Assembly: GCA_905234175.1 (NCBI GenBank)
Contig: CAJOGX010000003.1
Coordinates: 1 to 64,000, forward strand
DNA from: an uncultured Selenomonadaceae bacterium
Lineage (GTDB): Bacteria; Bacillota; Negativicutes; Selenomonadales; Selenomonadaceae
Reading direction: 5' to 3'
Length of the DNA: 64,000 bases
In this document: positions 37,793 through 48,188 of the stretch, piece by piece
How the letters are laid out: every line of letters starts with the position of its first letter
Position numbering within the stretch: position 1 is the stretch's first letter
Program-made: the position numbers and the translations under genes
Notes under the pieces: generated by a model
The model's input: the letters and a program-made list of their open reading frames with translations, nothing else
Databases searched by the model: none
Told to the model about the DNA's origin: nothing

Positions 37793-40255
37793 TTACTGAA
37801 TTTTACAAGGGACAATGCCCCAAATTTCGTCCGCGTATTCGTCAATCGTGCGGTCGGACGAGAAACGCGCGGAGTTCGCAATGTTAATCGCGGCAGATTT
37901 GAGCCAGCCGTAATGGTCGCTGTAGCGCGCGTAAATTTCCTCGTGCGCGTCGATATACGCGTTGAAATCCTTGAGAATGAAAAATTCGTCGCCGCCCTGA
38001 ATAAGATAATCGCGCAGGGACTGGAAATTCCCGTAAGTGCCGTCGGTCAGCTTATTCACGACGAGCTTGACATTTTCGTTGCTGTTGTATTCCTGCCACG
38101 CGTTGTATTCGCCGGTTTCGTAGAAACGCAAAACTTCGCCAGCCTTCAAGCCGAAAATTACAATGTTATCGTCGCCGACAGCCTCGCGAATTTCAACGTT
38201 AGCGCCGTCGAGCGTTCCGAGCGTAATCGCGCCGTTCATCATGAATTTCATATTACCTGTGCCGCTGGCTTCCTTGGACGCGGTAGAAATCTGCTCAGAA
38301 ACGTCCGCCGCAGGGTAGACAATTTCGCCAATCGAGACGCCGAAGTTTTCGATAAAGACAACCTTCAGCCTGCCGTTAATCGATTCGTCATTGTTAATTT
38401 TCGCCGCAACGGCAAGAATCAGCCGAATCGTTTCCTTCGCGATAAAGTAGCCAGGCGCCGCCTTCCCGCCGAAGAAATAAGTTGTCGCGGGCGGCTTGTA
38501 GCTGGGGTCGGTTTTGAGCTTTTCGTATTGCCACATGATGTGCAGAATGTTCATGAGCTGGCGCTTGTAGGAATGAATGCGCTTAACCTGAATGTCGAAA
38601 ATCGTGTCGGGGTCAACTTCAATGTTGTTGTGCTTCTTGACGTACTCGGCGAGCGCAACTTTACGCAGGTGCTTAATTTCGTGGAGCGCGTCAAGAACTT
38701 TTCTTTCGTCCACGGCTTCATTGAAGAGGTCGAGCTGTTCGGGGTGACGGTGCCAGATACGACTGCCGATAGTCGCGTCGATAAGGTCAGCGAGTTCGGG
38801 ATTGGCTCCCATGAGCCAGCGGCGGTGCGTGATACCGTTGGTTTTGTTGTTGAACATGCGCGGCCAGTATTCGTAGAAATCGTGGAGCGTGGTGGACTTG
38901 AGAATTTCCGAATGAATCCGCGCGACGCCGTTGACTGAGTGACTGCCGACGATAGCCAGGCGCGCCATATGAACTTCGCCGTTTTCGATAATGGACATTG
39001 CGCGAAGTTTCTCGACGTTGTTTGGGTAGCGCGCACGGACGTATTCAACGTGGCGGCGGTTAATTTCGTCGATAATCATGTAAATGCGCGGCAGGAGAGT
39101 TTTGAACATGTCAACCGGCCAGCGCTCCAAAGCCTCCGGCATAATCGTATGGTTCGTGTAGCCGAGCGTGTTGCGCGTGATAACCCACGCCTCGTTCCAT
39201 TCGAGTTCGTATTCGTCGACGAAAAGGCGCATGAGCTCAGCGACGCAAAGCGCGGGGTGCGTGTCATTGATGTGGATAGCGACTTTCTTATCGAACTCGC
39301 GAATGTTGAAGCCGGTGCGGACGAAGTGGCGGACGATACTTTGAACGCCGGCGGAAACGAGGAAGTATTCCTGAATCAGCCGCATGCGCTTGCCTTCGTT
39401 TGAACTGTCGTCGGGGTAGAGGTACTGCGTGATAGACTCGACGAAGTTGCGGTAATCGTTTTTCGCCTTCAGCTGTTCGTGCGTCAACATACCGTAATCG
39501 GAAAAGTCGCGATTGACTTCGGCGTTCCAGAGGCGTAGAGTGTTGACGGTTTTGTTATGGTAGCCGACAATCGGCACGTCGTAGGGAACCGCCATGACAA
39601 CCATAGCGTTTTCGTGCACGAGTTTCAAACTGCCGTCGGGCCGCTGCTGCATGTAAGCGTTGCCGTTGAACTTGACGTTAATCGCCTTGTCGGGCTTGCG
39701 GTATTCCCACGCGAAACCGTCGCGGAGCCAGTTGTCAGGAATTTCAACCTGCTGACCGCGAATAATTTTCTGCTCGAAAAGCCCGTACTGGTAGCGGATA
39801 CTGCAGCCGTGCCCAGGCAGACGGTGCGCCGCCATGGAGTCGATAAAGCACGCCGCAAGCCGACCGAGACCGCCGTTGCCGAGCCCCGCGTCCGGCTCTT
39901 CCTCTATCGCGTCGTCAAGATTCAAATTCAAATCTTCCATGACTTCGCGGACTGCTTCGTCAATGCCGAGGTTGATTAAGTTGGATTTTAAAAGCCGCCC
40001 CATCAAAAACTCAATCGAAAAATAGTAAACCTGCTTAACCTGGCGGTCCATGTACGCCTTGTTAGTTCTAATCCAGTTTTCGGAAATGATTTGCTTTGCC
40101 ACGGCGGCGACGGTCTTGTAAATGTCGCTCATTGGCAGTTCGGAGATGTCGCGTCCAAACATGATATGCGCGGAACTGATAAACCGGTTTTTAAGATTTT
40201 CCTTGAGTTTCTCATATTCCTTGCTGACTGCGGCCTTTGCGATTTCTTTTGCCAA
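37793..40255 (-). CDS. glgP: glycogen/starch/alpha-glucan phosphorylase
   Basis: EPDAGLGNGGLGRLAACFIDSMA, HINDTHPALCVAELMR, EASGTGNMKFMMNGAITLGTLDGANVEI; TTG 40255 after AAAGGAGG chosen over 40408. Confidence 0.95.
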   Translation of the reverse strand: MAKEIAKAAVSKEYEKLKENLKNRFISSAHIMFGRDISELPMSDIYKTVAAVAKQIISENWIRTNKAYMDRQVKQVYYFSIEFLMGRLLKSNLINLGIDEAVREVMEDLNLNLDDAIEEEPDAGLGNGGLGRLAACFIDSMAAHRLPGHGCSIRYQYGLFEQKIIRGQQVEIPDNWLRDGFAWEYRKPDKAINVKFNGNAYMQQRPDGSLKLVHENAMVVMAVPYDVPIVGYHNKTVNTLRLWNAEVNRDFSDYGMLTHEQLKAKNDYRNFVESITQYLYPDDSSNEGKRMRLIQEYFLVSAGVQSIVRHFVRTGFNIREFDKKVAIHINDTHPALCVAELMRLFVDEYELEWNEAWVITRNTLGYTNHTIMPEALERWPVDMFKTLLPRIYMIIDEINRRHVEYVRARYPNNVEKLRAMSIIENGEVHMARLAIVGSHSVNGVARIHSEILKSTTLHDFYEYWPRMFNNKTNGITHRRWLMGANPELADLIDATIGSRIWHRHPEQLDLFNEAVDERKVLDALHEIKHLRKVALAEYVKKHNNIEVDPDTIFDIQVKRIHSYKRQLMNILHIMWQYEKLKTDPSYKPPATTYFFGGKAAPGYFIAKETIRLILAVAAKINNDESINGRLKVVFIENFGVSIGEIVYPAADVSEQISTASKEASGTGNMKFMMNGAITLGTLDGANVEIREAVGDDNIVIFGLKAGEVLRFYETGEYNAWQEYNSNENVKLVVNKLTDGTYGNFQSLRDYLIQGGDEFFILKDFNAYIDAHEEIYARYSDHYGWLKSAAINIANSARFSSDRTIDEYADEIWGIVPCKIQ

Positions 40256-40463
40256 GCAAGAACCCTCCTTTAAAAATATAATCTGTCGCCGCATACCTGA
40301 GGTAGAGAACGATGCGAGCGAATTATCCAAAATCACAGAAACGGCGAATTTCCACAGCCGAGCCAAATATTTCTCGCCGGTAAAAATCCGCCGCTCTGTT
40401 TTTATCACTGCTTATTCAATTTGTAACGCGAGCTGTGTCGCTTTTGCCGAAATTCGTGCTGAT

Positions 40464-41573
40464 TTAAATTCTTGCGTTCTTAGTAATAATGTACGGGAAC
40501 GTCTCGACGCCTTTCACCCAGCGATTCTTCGTAATTATAACGTTTTTGTCGCAGATGATATTTTCGACGCGGGCGCCTTCCTCAACGTCGCAGCGCTGCA
40601 TAAGAATGGAATCTTTAACGACAGCGCCCTTGCCGACTTTGACGCCACGGAAGAGAATGCTGTTTTCGACTCTGCCGCGAATGATACAGCCGTTGGCGAC
40701 GAGCGAATTTTTAACTTCGGCGGTGTCTTTGTACTGAACGGGAACTTCGTCTTTGACCTTCGTGAAAATCGGGCGGTCGTGGTTCATGAACAGTTCGCCC
40801 CAGACTTCGGGATTAAGGCAGTCGCGGTTGGCTTTGTAATAAGCGGCGGTGGAGTTAATGCGGGCGACGTAGCCTTTGTGTTCGTAGGCGGAAATTTTCT
40901 GTTCCCTGGCGTGGCGCATGATACCGTCGATAAGGAAATCCTGGCCGCCGCGCTCGTAGGTCGAACGAACGATATAAGCGAAAGTCGGAACCGGCATGAG
41001 GTACGCGCTGAGCACGACTTTGGAGCCTTTCGGCGCGCCGTTCGATTCACAAATGTCAGTAACGTTGCAGGCGTCGTCAGTCTGAATGGAAATCGTGTGA
41101 CCTTCCTTGTCTTCGTCGACGGTCTTGTAAATCATGGTAATATCGGTGCCGCTCTTTTTGTGGAACGCGAGCACGTCGGCGAAATCGATATTGTAAACGT
41201 AGCTGGCGTTGACGAAAAGGACGTAGCGTTTGTCGCTGAGTTCAGCGAAATCGAGGTTTGCATAAATATCTTTAAGGTCGCCTTTGCGCGCGTCAGTGCC
41301 AGGCAGCGCGGCGGGCAGGTACGTCAGGCCGTCGCGGCGGCGTGCCAAATCCCAGTCCTTGCCGGAACGAATGTGATCCAAAATCGCGCGGGAATAATCC
41401 GGCAGCATGAGTCCGACCGTGTTGATTCCCGAATTAATCATATTTGAAAGAGAGAAGTCGACGACGCGATAACGTCCCGCGAAGGGCAGCGCCTCTACCG
41501 CGCGGGTCGCCGCGAGCTCTCTGAGCAATTCATTACTTTCCTGAAGATTTACAATCCCCACTACTGTTTTCAA
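40464..41573 (-). CDS. glgD: glucose-1-phosphate adenylyltransferase subunit GlgD
   Basis: GlgC-like but with degenerate N-terminus (LPFAGRYRVVDFSLSNMINSGI); TTG start; next to glgC. Confidence 0.93.
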   Translation of the reverse strand: MKTVVGIVNLQESNELLRELAATRAVEALPFAGRYRVVDFSLSNMINSGINTVGLMLPDYSRAILDHIRSGKDWDLARRRDGLTYLPAALPGTDARKGDLKDIYANLDFAELSDKRYVLFVNASYVYNIDFADVLAFHKKSGTDITMIYKTVDEDKEGHTISIQTDDACNVTDICESNGAPKGSKVVLSAYLMPVPTFAYIVRSTYERGGQDFLIDGIMRHAREQKISAYEHKGYVARINSTAAYYKANRDCLNPEVWGELFMNHDRPIFTKVKDEVPVQYKDTAEVKNSLVANGCIIRGRVENSILFRGVKVGKGAVVKDSILMQRCDVEEGARVENIICDKNVIITKNRWVKGVETFPYIITKNARI

Positions 41574-41646
41574 TGCAGAGCACCTCCTATGTTAAGTGGC
41601 TTGCGAATTTTTTTCAGTTAAAATTTTTGCGGTAAACGCGGTTCAA

Positions 41647-42777
41647 TCAGCCGACGACTTCGCCTTCAGCGATAACGGAAATTTCGCCTTCCTTGCCTTC
41701 GACTTTCGCGCCAGGCTTAATTGTAACGTCCTGCGCGAGGATAGCGTAATTGACAACCGCGCCGTCTTCGATTTTCGCGCCAGGGAAAATGACGGAATTG
41801 GTGACCTTAGCGCCCTTGCCGACGCTTGCGCCCGGGAAAATCACGGAATGTTCGACTTCGCCGAGAATCTTAGCGCCTTCGCTAATCATTGCGCGCTTAA
41901 CCGAGCCTTCGGGGCCGATATAGTGCGGCGGCATGGACGGGTTGGAGGAATAAATTTTCCAGTCGCCGTTGAGTTCAAAGGGCGGCGTATCCTGCAGCAA
42001 ATCCATATTCGCGAGCCAGAGGCTTTCAATCGTGCCGACATCTTTCCAGTAGCCGTCGAACGCGTAAGAGAACATGCGCGCGCCGTCGTTGAGCATTTTC
42101 GGAATCAGGTCGTTGCCGAAGTCGTGGCTGGAACTTTCGTTTACGCCGTCTTCTTCCAAATATTTCTTGAGGAATTTCGCCGTGAAAATGTAAATGCCCA
42201 TGGAGGCGAGGTTGGATTTAGGTTCTTTCGGTTTTTCCTGGAATTCGGTAATGCGTCCGGTTGCCTTATCAGTCGCCATGATACCGAAGCGCGGCGCCTC
42301 TTCCCACGGAACTTCAAAAACGCCAATCGTCGCGTCCGCATTGTTCGCCTTGTGCGCGTCGAGCATCCACGCATAATTCATCGTGTAAATGTGGTCGCCG
42401 GAAAGAATGATAATGTATTCGGGGTCGACGAGGTCAATGAAATTCAGATTCTGATAAACGGCGTCAGCCGTACCGCGATACCAGTCAGCGGATTTTTCGC
42501 GTGCGTAGGGCGGAAGAATGAAAAGGCCGCCGCCAGCGCGATCCAAATCCCACGGCGCGCCGTTGCCGAGATAGGACGTGAGTTCGAGCGGTTTATACTG
42601 CGTGCAAATCGCAACCGTCGTTATGCCGGAATTGGTGCAGTTAGAAATTGGAAAGTCGATAATACGATACTTGCCGCCGAAAGGCACTGCCGGTTTCGCG
42701 ACGGTTTTCGTGAGAGCTTTCAGGCGAGAGCCTTGACCGCCCGCGAGAATAATTCCCAGAAACTCTGTTTTCCTCAT
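41647..42777 (-). CDS. glgC: glucose-1-phosphate adenylyltransferase
   Basis: [59 protein letters not shown]. Confidence 0.96.
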   Translation of the reverse strand: MRKTEFLGIILAGGQGSRLKALTKTVAKPAVPFGGKYRIIDFPISNCTNSGITTVAICTQYKPLELTSYLGNGAPWDLDRAGGGLFILPPYAREKSADWYRGTADAVYQNLNFIDLVDPEYIIILSGDHIYTMNYAWMLDAHKANNADATIGVFEVPWEEAPRFGIMATDKATGRITEFQEKPKEPKSNLASMGIYIFTAKFLKKYLEEDGVNESSSHDFGNDLIPKMLNDGARMFSYAFDGYWKDVGTIESLWLANMDLLQDTPPFELNGDWKIYSSNPSMPPHYIGPEGSVKRAMISEGAKILGEVEHSVIFPGASVGKGAKVTNSVIFPGAKIEDGAVVNYAILAQDVTIKPGAKVEGKEGEISVIAEGEVVG

Positions 42778-42950
42778 GTGAAGGAACCCCCCTTAACGAT
42801 AGATACAAACTTCGACAGAAATACTACAAACCTTAGAATCGCCGATTATAACTTTATCTTCAAAACAATTTCTACGTGCCTGCCAAAAATCCTGCCGAAA
42901 ATTTCAGAAAAAGATTTATTAATTTTTAATGAAAACCGCGCGCCTCAAAA

Positions 42951-42992
42951 TAAAAAAAAGCCGCCGCAGATTTTTCCGCAACGGTTTTTTTT
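42951..42992 (-). terminator. intrinsic terminator after the MutS-like gene
   Basis: Minus strand CCGTTGC...GCGGCGG stem with A-tract before and T-tract after. Confidence 0.6.
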
Positions 42993-44772
42993 AATCGCTG
43001 ATAATCCCCGCCATTCTGAGCAGAAATTTCGCGTTGGTAGTAGTGCAGCGCCCTTCGCGGAGCTTGAAATCGAACTTAATCTGTCCGTCCTCGTAATATT
43101 CCTGGAAATGCGCGTTGGAAATTTCGACGCCGTTCACCGCAGTCATGTTGCACAAATCGAAATCGTGCGTCGTGACGAGCGTAATATTTCGCGCGTTCGT
43201 CAGCCGCTTAATCGCCTCGCGCGCGCCGTAAATCCTGTCGCCCTCGTTCGTGCCCTTGAAAATTTCGTCGATACAAATCAGCATCGGCAAATTTTCCTCG
43301 CTGTATTCAATCATGCTCTTAATCCGCAAAAGTTCCGCGTAGAAAGTCGACAGACCCTGACTTATGTCATCGTTGACGCGAATCGAAGTGAAAATCGCCA
43401 GCCGACTGACGGAAAATTCCTCCGCGCAAACCGGCGCGCCCGCGTACGCCAAAAGCACAGCGCTCGCCAAAGTTCTAATCCAGGTCGTCTTGCCGGACAT
43501 ATTCGCGCCCGTGATAATCGTCGTGCCCGCGCGAAGGTCAACGCTGTTGGCAACGGCTTTCTTATCAGCAATCAAAAGGCTGGTCAAATTTTTTGCGTAA
43601 ATCCTCGGCTTCGGCTCGTCTAAAAGCGTCGGGAAACAGTACGTCGTTCGCGTCTGCCCAATCGACGCCAGCGAAATCAGAACTTCCACTTCCGACCACG
43701 CTTCAATCCACTTTCGCAGGTGCCGCGACGCCGTGATTCGCCAGCTAAGAAACGCCGCCGCGCAGAAAAAGTCCAGCAGGAACAGCGCGTTCCCTAAAAT
43801 GTAAACCACAGGATTTTTGCGCGCGTTCACGACCGAAACTATCAGCGCCAGCATTTTCAGTTTTTGCGCCGCCGAAACTTCATGCGTCAGCGCGTCCCGC
43901 ACTTCCCGCAGGCTCGACGAACTGAAATCCGTCGTTTCCAGCCGCTCGAAAATTCCCTGATAAAGCCGCAGCTCCTTCGACAGCATTTTCAGCGGTTTAA
44001 GAAGTTCCGAAGTCCGCCGCATAAACGCGAACGCGACCAGCAGCGAGAACAGCGGCACGAGCGGCAGCAGCATTGGGTCCAAAATTGCGCGCCACGTCAG
44101 AAAAAGCTGAATCAGAAAAAGCGGCAGCGGCAGGAACCGCAGGTACAAAATTTTTTCCGTGTGCGGCTGAACTTCCTCGACCGCGTGAATCAGCTCCGTC
44201 GTGTCGTGGTTGTTCGGCATGAGCCGCGCGAACGCCTCCAGGTCAAGCGATAGCCGCGGCCGCTGTAAAAGTTCCGCGACGCCGTGCTGTCTCCTTCGTA
44301 CCGCGAAAAAATCTTCCGGCGGCATGGGCGAAAGTGCCCGCGCTAATCTGTCCCGCCCGCGCTTCGTCCGCGCCGCGCATATGTATTGGAAAATCGAGCC
44401 CGCTCCAAAAATGTACAGGTCAACGTCCTGCGGCGTGTCGCTCTTCAGGTACGCGCTGCCGTCGTTTGAGCGCTTGCGCCACGTCCCGCGCGCCCGCACT
44501 ATGTACGAGTTCAAAACGTTCAGCCGCGAAGTTAAAAATTTCTGCCGCTGCTTAACTTCGTCGTGGTAGCTCACCAGCCGCAGAAATATCAGCAGCAAAA
44601 CCACCGCGCCCCAATATCCATGGCTGTAGTAATCGTAGCCAATCGCAAAGCTCGCGCACATCGCCAGAAAAACGCCGGTGCGCGCCCAGCTGACTTTTTT
44701 TTCGCGCCGGTAAAGACCTTTCTGCTCCGTCAAATCAATTTCGCGCTCGTTGTCGTAAAAAGCCCTGTTCAA
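42991..44772 (-). CDS. membrane-anchored MutS-like ATPase
   Basis: Two N-terminal hydrophobic segments; TTIITGANMSGKTTWIRTLASAVLLAYAGAPVCAE, LICIDEIFKGTNEGDRI, LVTTHDFDLC; no mismatch-recognition domain; TTG overlaps SDR stop (TTGA). Confidence 0.88.
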   Translation of the reverse strand: MNRAFYDNEREIDLTEQKGLYRREKKVSWARTGVFLAMCASFAIGYDYYSHGYWGAVVLLLIFLRLVSYHDEVKQRQKFLTSRLNVLNSYIVRARGTWRKRSNDGSAYLKSDTPQDVDLYIFGAGSIFQYICAARTKRGRDRLARALSPMPPEDFFAVRRRQHGVAELLQRPRLSLDLEAFARLMPNNHDTTELIHAVEEVQPHTEKILYLRFLPLPLFLIQLFLTWRAILDPMLLPLVPLFSLLVAFAFMRRTSELLKPLKMLSKELRLYQGIFERLETTDFSSSSLREVRDALTHEVSAAQKLKMLALIVSVVNARKNPVVYILGNALFLLDFFCAAAFLSWRITASRHLRKWIEAWSEVEVLISLASIGQTRTTYCFPTLLDEPKPRIYAKNLTSLLIADKKAVANSVDLRAGTTIITGANMSGKTTWIRTLASAVLLAYAGAPVCAEEFSVSRLAIFTSIRVNDDISQGLSTFYAELLRIKSMIEYSEENLPMLICIDEIFKGTNEGDRIYGAREAIKRLTNARNITLVTTHDFDLCNMTAVNGVEISNAHFQEYYEDGQIKFDFKLREGRCTTTNAKFLLRMAGIISD

Positions 44773-45482
44773 GAAAAACCTCCGTCCACTACAAAATTCG
44801 CGCCGGTTATAAATTTCGCGCGGTCGCTCAGCAGAAAAAGAATCACGCCCGCCGCGTCCTCAACTTCCCCGCGCGGTATCCCCGAAATTTCCGCGTCAAC
44901 ATTCTGCGTCATGCGCGTGCCGGAAATAAATCCGAGCGTGACGCTGTTCAGACGAATATTTTTTTCAGCGAGTTCGAGCGCCGCCGTGCGAATGTACGTT
45001 TCCGCCGCAGATTTCGTCGCCGCGTAGCTCGCCAGACTTTTCTGAGCCCTGTGCGCGCTGACTGAAGATATCAGCACCTGCGCGAAACTTTCAGCGCGAA
45101 ACTTTTTCCTGCAGAAAATTTTTATGAGATTTGCAACGGCGAAAAAGTTCACGTTCATCAGCTTCGACGCCGCGTCCGCGTCCCAGACGTTCACCGGCAA
45201 AATCGCAGCCGCGCCCGCCGAGTGTACCGCGCCGTCAAATTTCCCGTGCTCCGACACAAATTCCGCCAAAACTTTTTCTGCCGCGTCGAACTGCGTCACG
45301 TCCAAAATTCGCGGCTGCCACGCCTGCCCAAATTTTTCAAGTTCGTCATCTGGGAAGTGCCGCGCCACGCCCAAAACTTTCGCGCCAGCCTCAAGCAGTT
45401 CCCGCGCGACTTCCCTGCCAATTCCGCTCGACGCGCCGGTTACTAAAAAATTCTGCCCGCTGAAATTAAACGTGACGTTCAT
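44769..45482 (-). CDS. SDR family oxidoreductase (FabG-like ketoreductase)
   Basis: VTGASSGIGREVARELLEAGAKV, HSAGAA, SSVSAHRAQKSLASYAATKSA, C-terminal ITGANFVVDGGFS. Confidence 0.9.
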   Translation of the reverse strand: MNVTFNFSGQNFLVTGASSGIGREVARELLEAGAKVLGVARHFPDDELEKFGQAWQPRILDVTQFDAAEKVLAEFVSEHGKFDGAVHSAGAAAILPVNVWDADAASKLMNVNFFAVANLIKIFCRKKFRAESFAQVLISSVSAHRAQKSLASYAATKSAAETYIRTAALELAEKNIRLNSVTLGFISGTRMTQNVDAEISGIPRGEVEDAAGVILFLLSDRAKFITGANFVVDGGFS

Positions 45483-45691
45483 TGCGTAACAATCTCGTAT
45501 AAATCACGAACAGTCACGACTTCCTGAAGTTCCGCGCGCCGTAAAGTTTTATCGTACTCAAGATTGACCATCGTCAGCACGCTGATCACGCTCAGCGAAT
45601 CCCAGTCGGGAATGTCAGCGATTTTCGTTTCCGGCGTGATTTCCGCCTCGGTGTCAATCGTCTCGGCGAATTTTTTGATAAAGTTTTCCAT
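45479..45691 (-). CDS. acyl carrier protein
   Basis: 70 aa; IPDWDSLSVISVLTMV phosphopantetheine site; ATG 45691 after GAGGAGG. Confidence 0.9.
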   Translation of the reverse strand: MENFIKKFAETIDTEAEITPETKIADIPDWDSLSVISVLTMVNLEYDKTLRRAELQEVVTVRDLYEIVTQ

Positions 45692-45702
45692 GAGCGTCCT
45701 CC

Positions 45703-46758
45703 TCAAATTTCAAGCGGCGGGAAAATTTCCGTTTCGTGCAGGTCTACGACGCCCGCCGCGCACGCTAAGCCCGTGCCAAAGCCGCACGCTAAAACTCTCC
45801 GCAGATTTTCATTTTTTCCGGCGTACAAAGTCGACAGCATGAGCGGGATTGACGCGCAGGTTGTGTTGCCGGTTTTCTGCGCCCCAAACGGCATTTTCGC
45901 TTCGTCGACGCCGATTTTCCGCGCCAGATATTTTAAAATCAGCGCGTTCGCCTGGTGCATTGCGAATAAATCTATCGCGTCCAGACTCAAATCCAGCGCG
46001 CCCAAAGTTTCCGCAACCAGCGCCCTGACGCTCTTCATGACGAAATTCATCACGCCCATTCCGTCCATGTGTACATCTTCGAGCGTGTGCCCGTTGCCGT
46101 TTTCGTCGTAGCTCCAAACGTCCGTCACGCCAGGTTTGTGCGGAGTTTTGAACGCGCCAGCCGGAATTACGAGTCTGTCAAGATTTTCGCCCTCGGTGTG
46201 AAACGCAAAAATCGACGGCGCAGAATTTTTAGCGGCAGTCAAAAGCGTTGCGGAACTGCCGTCGCCAAGAACCATTCGCGTCGCCTTGTCTTCCGTGCTG
46301 ACTTTTTTCGTAATCGAATCGCCCGCGCAGAAAAGCACGTTCCGACAGTAACCACTCTCAATCAGCAACGACGCCACGAATAAGCCGTACACGTAGCCCG
46401 CGCAGCCGTAATTTATGTCCAGCGCCAGCGCGTGATTCGGCACGCCCAAGACCGCCTGCATTTCCGCCGAAGTGTGCGGCAAAATGTAATTCGGCGTTTC
46501 CGTCACGAAAATTATTCCGTCAATTTCCGCCGGCTCAACAATTCCTGAGCTGAAAATTTTCCGCGCGGCCTCCACGCAGTAATCCGCCGAAGTTTTTCCG
46601 TCCGGCGTCACGCTAAGTTCGCTGATTTGTGTCGACTTGATAATTTTTCTGACGGCTTCCGCGCCGAATTTTTCTCCCAGCGTCGACAGCACCAGCTTTT
46701 CCTTAGGCAGCGCGGTCGCTATCGCCGAGATTTTCACGCCTGTAAAAATTTTTCCCAT
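45703..46758 (-). CDS. beta-ketoacyl-ACP synthase III-like (KASIII)
   Basis: Cys in NYGCAGYVYG, His in FAMHQANALILKYLA, Asn in GNTTCASIPLML; ATG 46758 preferred. Confidence 0.9.
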   Translation of the reverse strand: MGKIFTGVKISAIATALPKEKLVLSTLGEKFGAEAVRKIIKSTQISELSVTPDGKTSADYCVEAARKIFSSGIVEPAEIDGIIFVTETPNYILPHTSAEMQAVLGVPNHALALDINYGCAGYVYGLFVASLLIESGYCRNVLFCAGDSITKKVSTEDKATRMVLGDGSSATLLTAAKNSAPSIFAFHTEGENLDRLVIPAGAFKTPHKPGVTDVWSYDENGNGHTLEDVHMDGMGVMNFVMKSVRALVAETLGALDLSLDAIDLFAMHQANALILKYLARKIGVDEAKMPFGAQKTGNTTCASIPLMLSTLYAGKNENLRRVLACGFGTGLACAAGVVDLHETEIFPPLEI

Positions 46759-46759
46759 G

Positions 46760-47386
46760 TCAAAACTCCCTGCCAGGCACGCCAACCACGAAAGCTTCAG
46801 CCTGCGTATCGCGCGCAACGAAACTGTTCGCCGAAACCTGACTGCCGCGCCCAAGATTTTTTCGCGGACTAATCGCGGCGTTGGAGCCAATGAAACATTC
46901 CGCGCCGATTTTAGCAAAGCCGCCAATCGAAACGTTCGGGCATAGCACGCTGTACGCGCCAATTTCCACGTCGTGCCCGACCGCCGCGCAGGCGTTCACC
47001 AGACAAAAATCGCCAAGCTTCGTGTTCGTCGAAACAACCGCCTTCCAGCTGATTATCACGCCCACGCCAAAATTCACGAACCGCGCAACCGACGCCGAAG
47101 GGTGAATCACGTTTACAAAGTTCGCGCCGTTCGCCCGCAGAATTTCCGCAACCTTTTTCCGACCGGCAACGTCGCCAATCGCATTCACGGCAAATTCGTC
47201 CGCGCGAAATTTATAACCGGCAATCGTCCCGACAATTTCAGCGCCCGCGCGAATTTCAGGATAATCGTCCAGCGCGGTTGGAACGTCCGAGAGAAATCCC
47301 GCCACGCGAAATTCCGGCATGTCCAAAAGCATTTCGTAGACTTCGCGCCCAAAGCCGCCCGCGCCCGCTATCAGCAAATTTTTCAT
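46760..47386 (-). CDS. NeuD/PglD-like sugar O/N-acyltransferase
   Basis: MKNLLIAGAGGFGREVYEML..VIHPSASVA, left-handed beta-helix hexapeptide pattern, VVGVPGREF tail; ATG overlaps upstream stop (ATGA). Confidence 0.87.
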   Translation of the reverse strand: MKNLLIAGAGGFGREVYEMLLDMPEFRVAGFLSDVPTALDDYPEIRAGAEIVGTIAGYKFRADEFAVNAIGDVAGRKKVAEILRANGANFVNVIHPSASVARFVNFGVGVIISWKAVVSTNTKLGDFCLVNACAAVGHDVEIGAYSVLCPNVSIGGFAKIGAECFIGSNAAISPRKNLGRGSQVSANSFVARDTQAEAFVVGVPGREF

Positions 47387-48177
47387 CTGTACGGTTTCGC
47401 CTTCCAATACTCCACAAATTTTTCCGAGAACGCCCAGTCCCCGCGCAAATCTTTCGCCAGAAATTCCTGCCAGCGCCGCTCGTCTTTGAACATCAGCCAC
47501 ATTCGCGCGCCGACGTTATACGCGCAGCCGCAGAATCCGTACTGCCCATACAAAATTTGCATGGATTTATTCGTGAAGAACGTGCAGTGCGGCGGCAGGA
47601 AGTAGAACCAGTTCGCGTCGCGCGGGACTTCCTCAGCTATCAACGTGTGCAGCAGGAATACGCCGTCCGGCTTGAGCAGCCGCAGAATTTTTTCTACGTC
47701 GCGCCGCCCGATTAAGTGTTCAAAGACCGAGCACGTCATGACCGCACCAAATTCCGTCGGCGAAACTTTCTGCAGGTATTCCGGCTTCGTCATGAACTCA
47801 TCGAATTTTTCTACGACCGGCGCCGCTAATTTTTCGTTGACGAAATCCGCCAGCTTGCCGTCGCCGCAGCCGTAGTCTAAAAATCTCTCGTCAGCGCGAA
47901 AAATTTTCTGTTCGTAAAGCTCGCAAATCAAATCCGCCTGCCGGTGCAGGCGCTCAAGCCAGCGCGGGTCGGCGTCGCAGTTTTCCGTACCCTGATAAGC
48001 CTCGTGGCACTCCAGATTCAGCGCCCGCCACTGAGCTTCCGGCATTTCGTACAGCGTGCGGGAAATCACCAGCCCGCAGTATGCGCAGCGGTCATACTGG
48101 CAGCGGTCTAAATTTTTCAGCCGGAAATCTTTTTCGAGGAACGGCTCAAGCTCCCCGCCACAAATGAAACAGTTCAA
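47383..48177 (-). CDS. class I SAM-dependent methyltransferase with N-terminal zinc-binding-like Cys cluster
   Basis: CFICGGELEPF..CQYDRCAYCGLVIS, FLDYGCGDGKLADF, SVFEHLIGRRDVEKILRLLKPDGVFLLHT; TTG 48177 after AGGGGG. Confidence 0.83.
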   Translation of the reverse strand: MNCFICGGELEPFLEKDFRLKNLDRCQYDRCAYCGLVISRTLYEMPEAQWRALNLECHEAYQGTENCDADPRWLERLHRQADLICELYEQKIFRADERFLDYGCGDGKLADFVNEKLAAPVVEKFDEFMTKPEYLQKVSPTEFGAVMTCSVFEHLIGRRDVEKILRLLKPDGVFLLHTLIAEEVPRDANWFYFLPPHCTFFTNKSMQILYGQYGFCGCAYNVGARMWLMFKDERRWQEFLAKDLRGDWAFSEKFVEYWKAKPYR

Positions 48178-48188
48178 AAATTTTCCCC

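Noticed and set aside
41596-43623. 675-aa plus-strand ORF across glgC and the MutS-like gene
   Set aside because: Spans two conserved minus-strand genes and their terminator; shadow ORF
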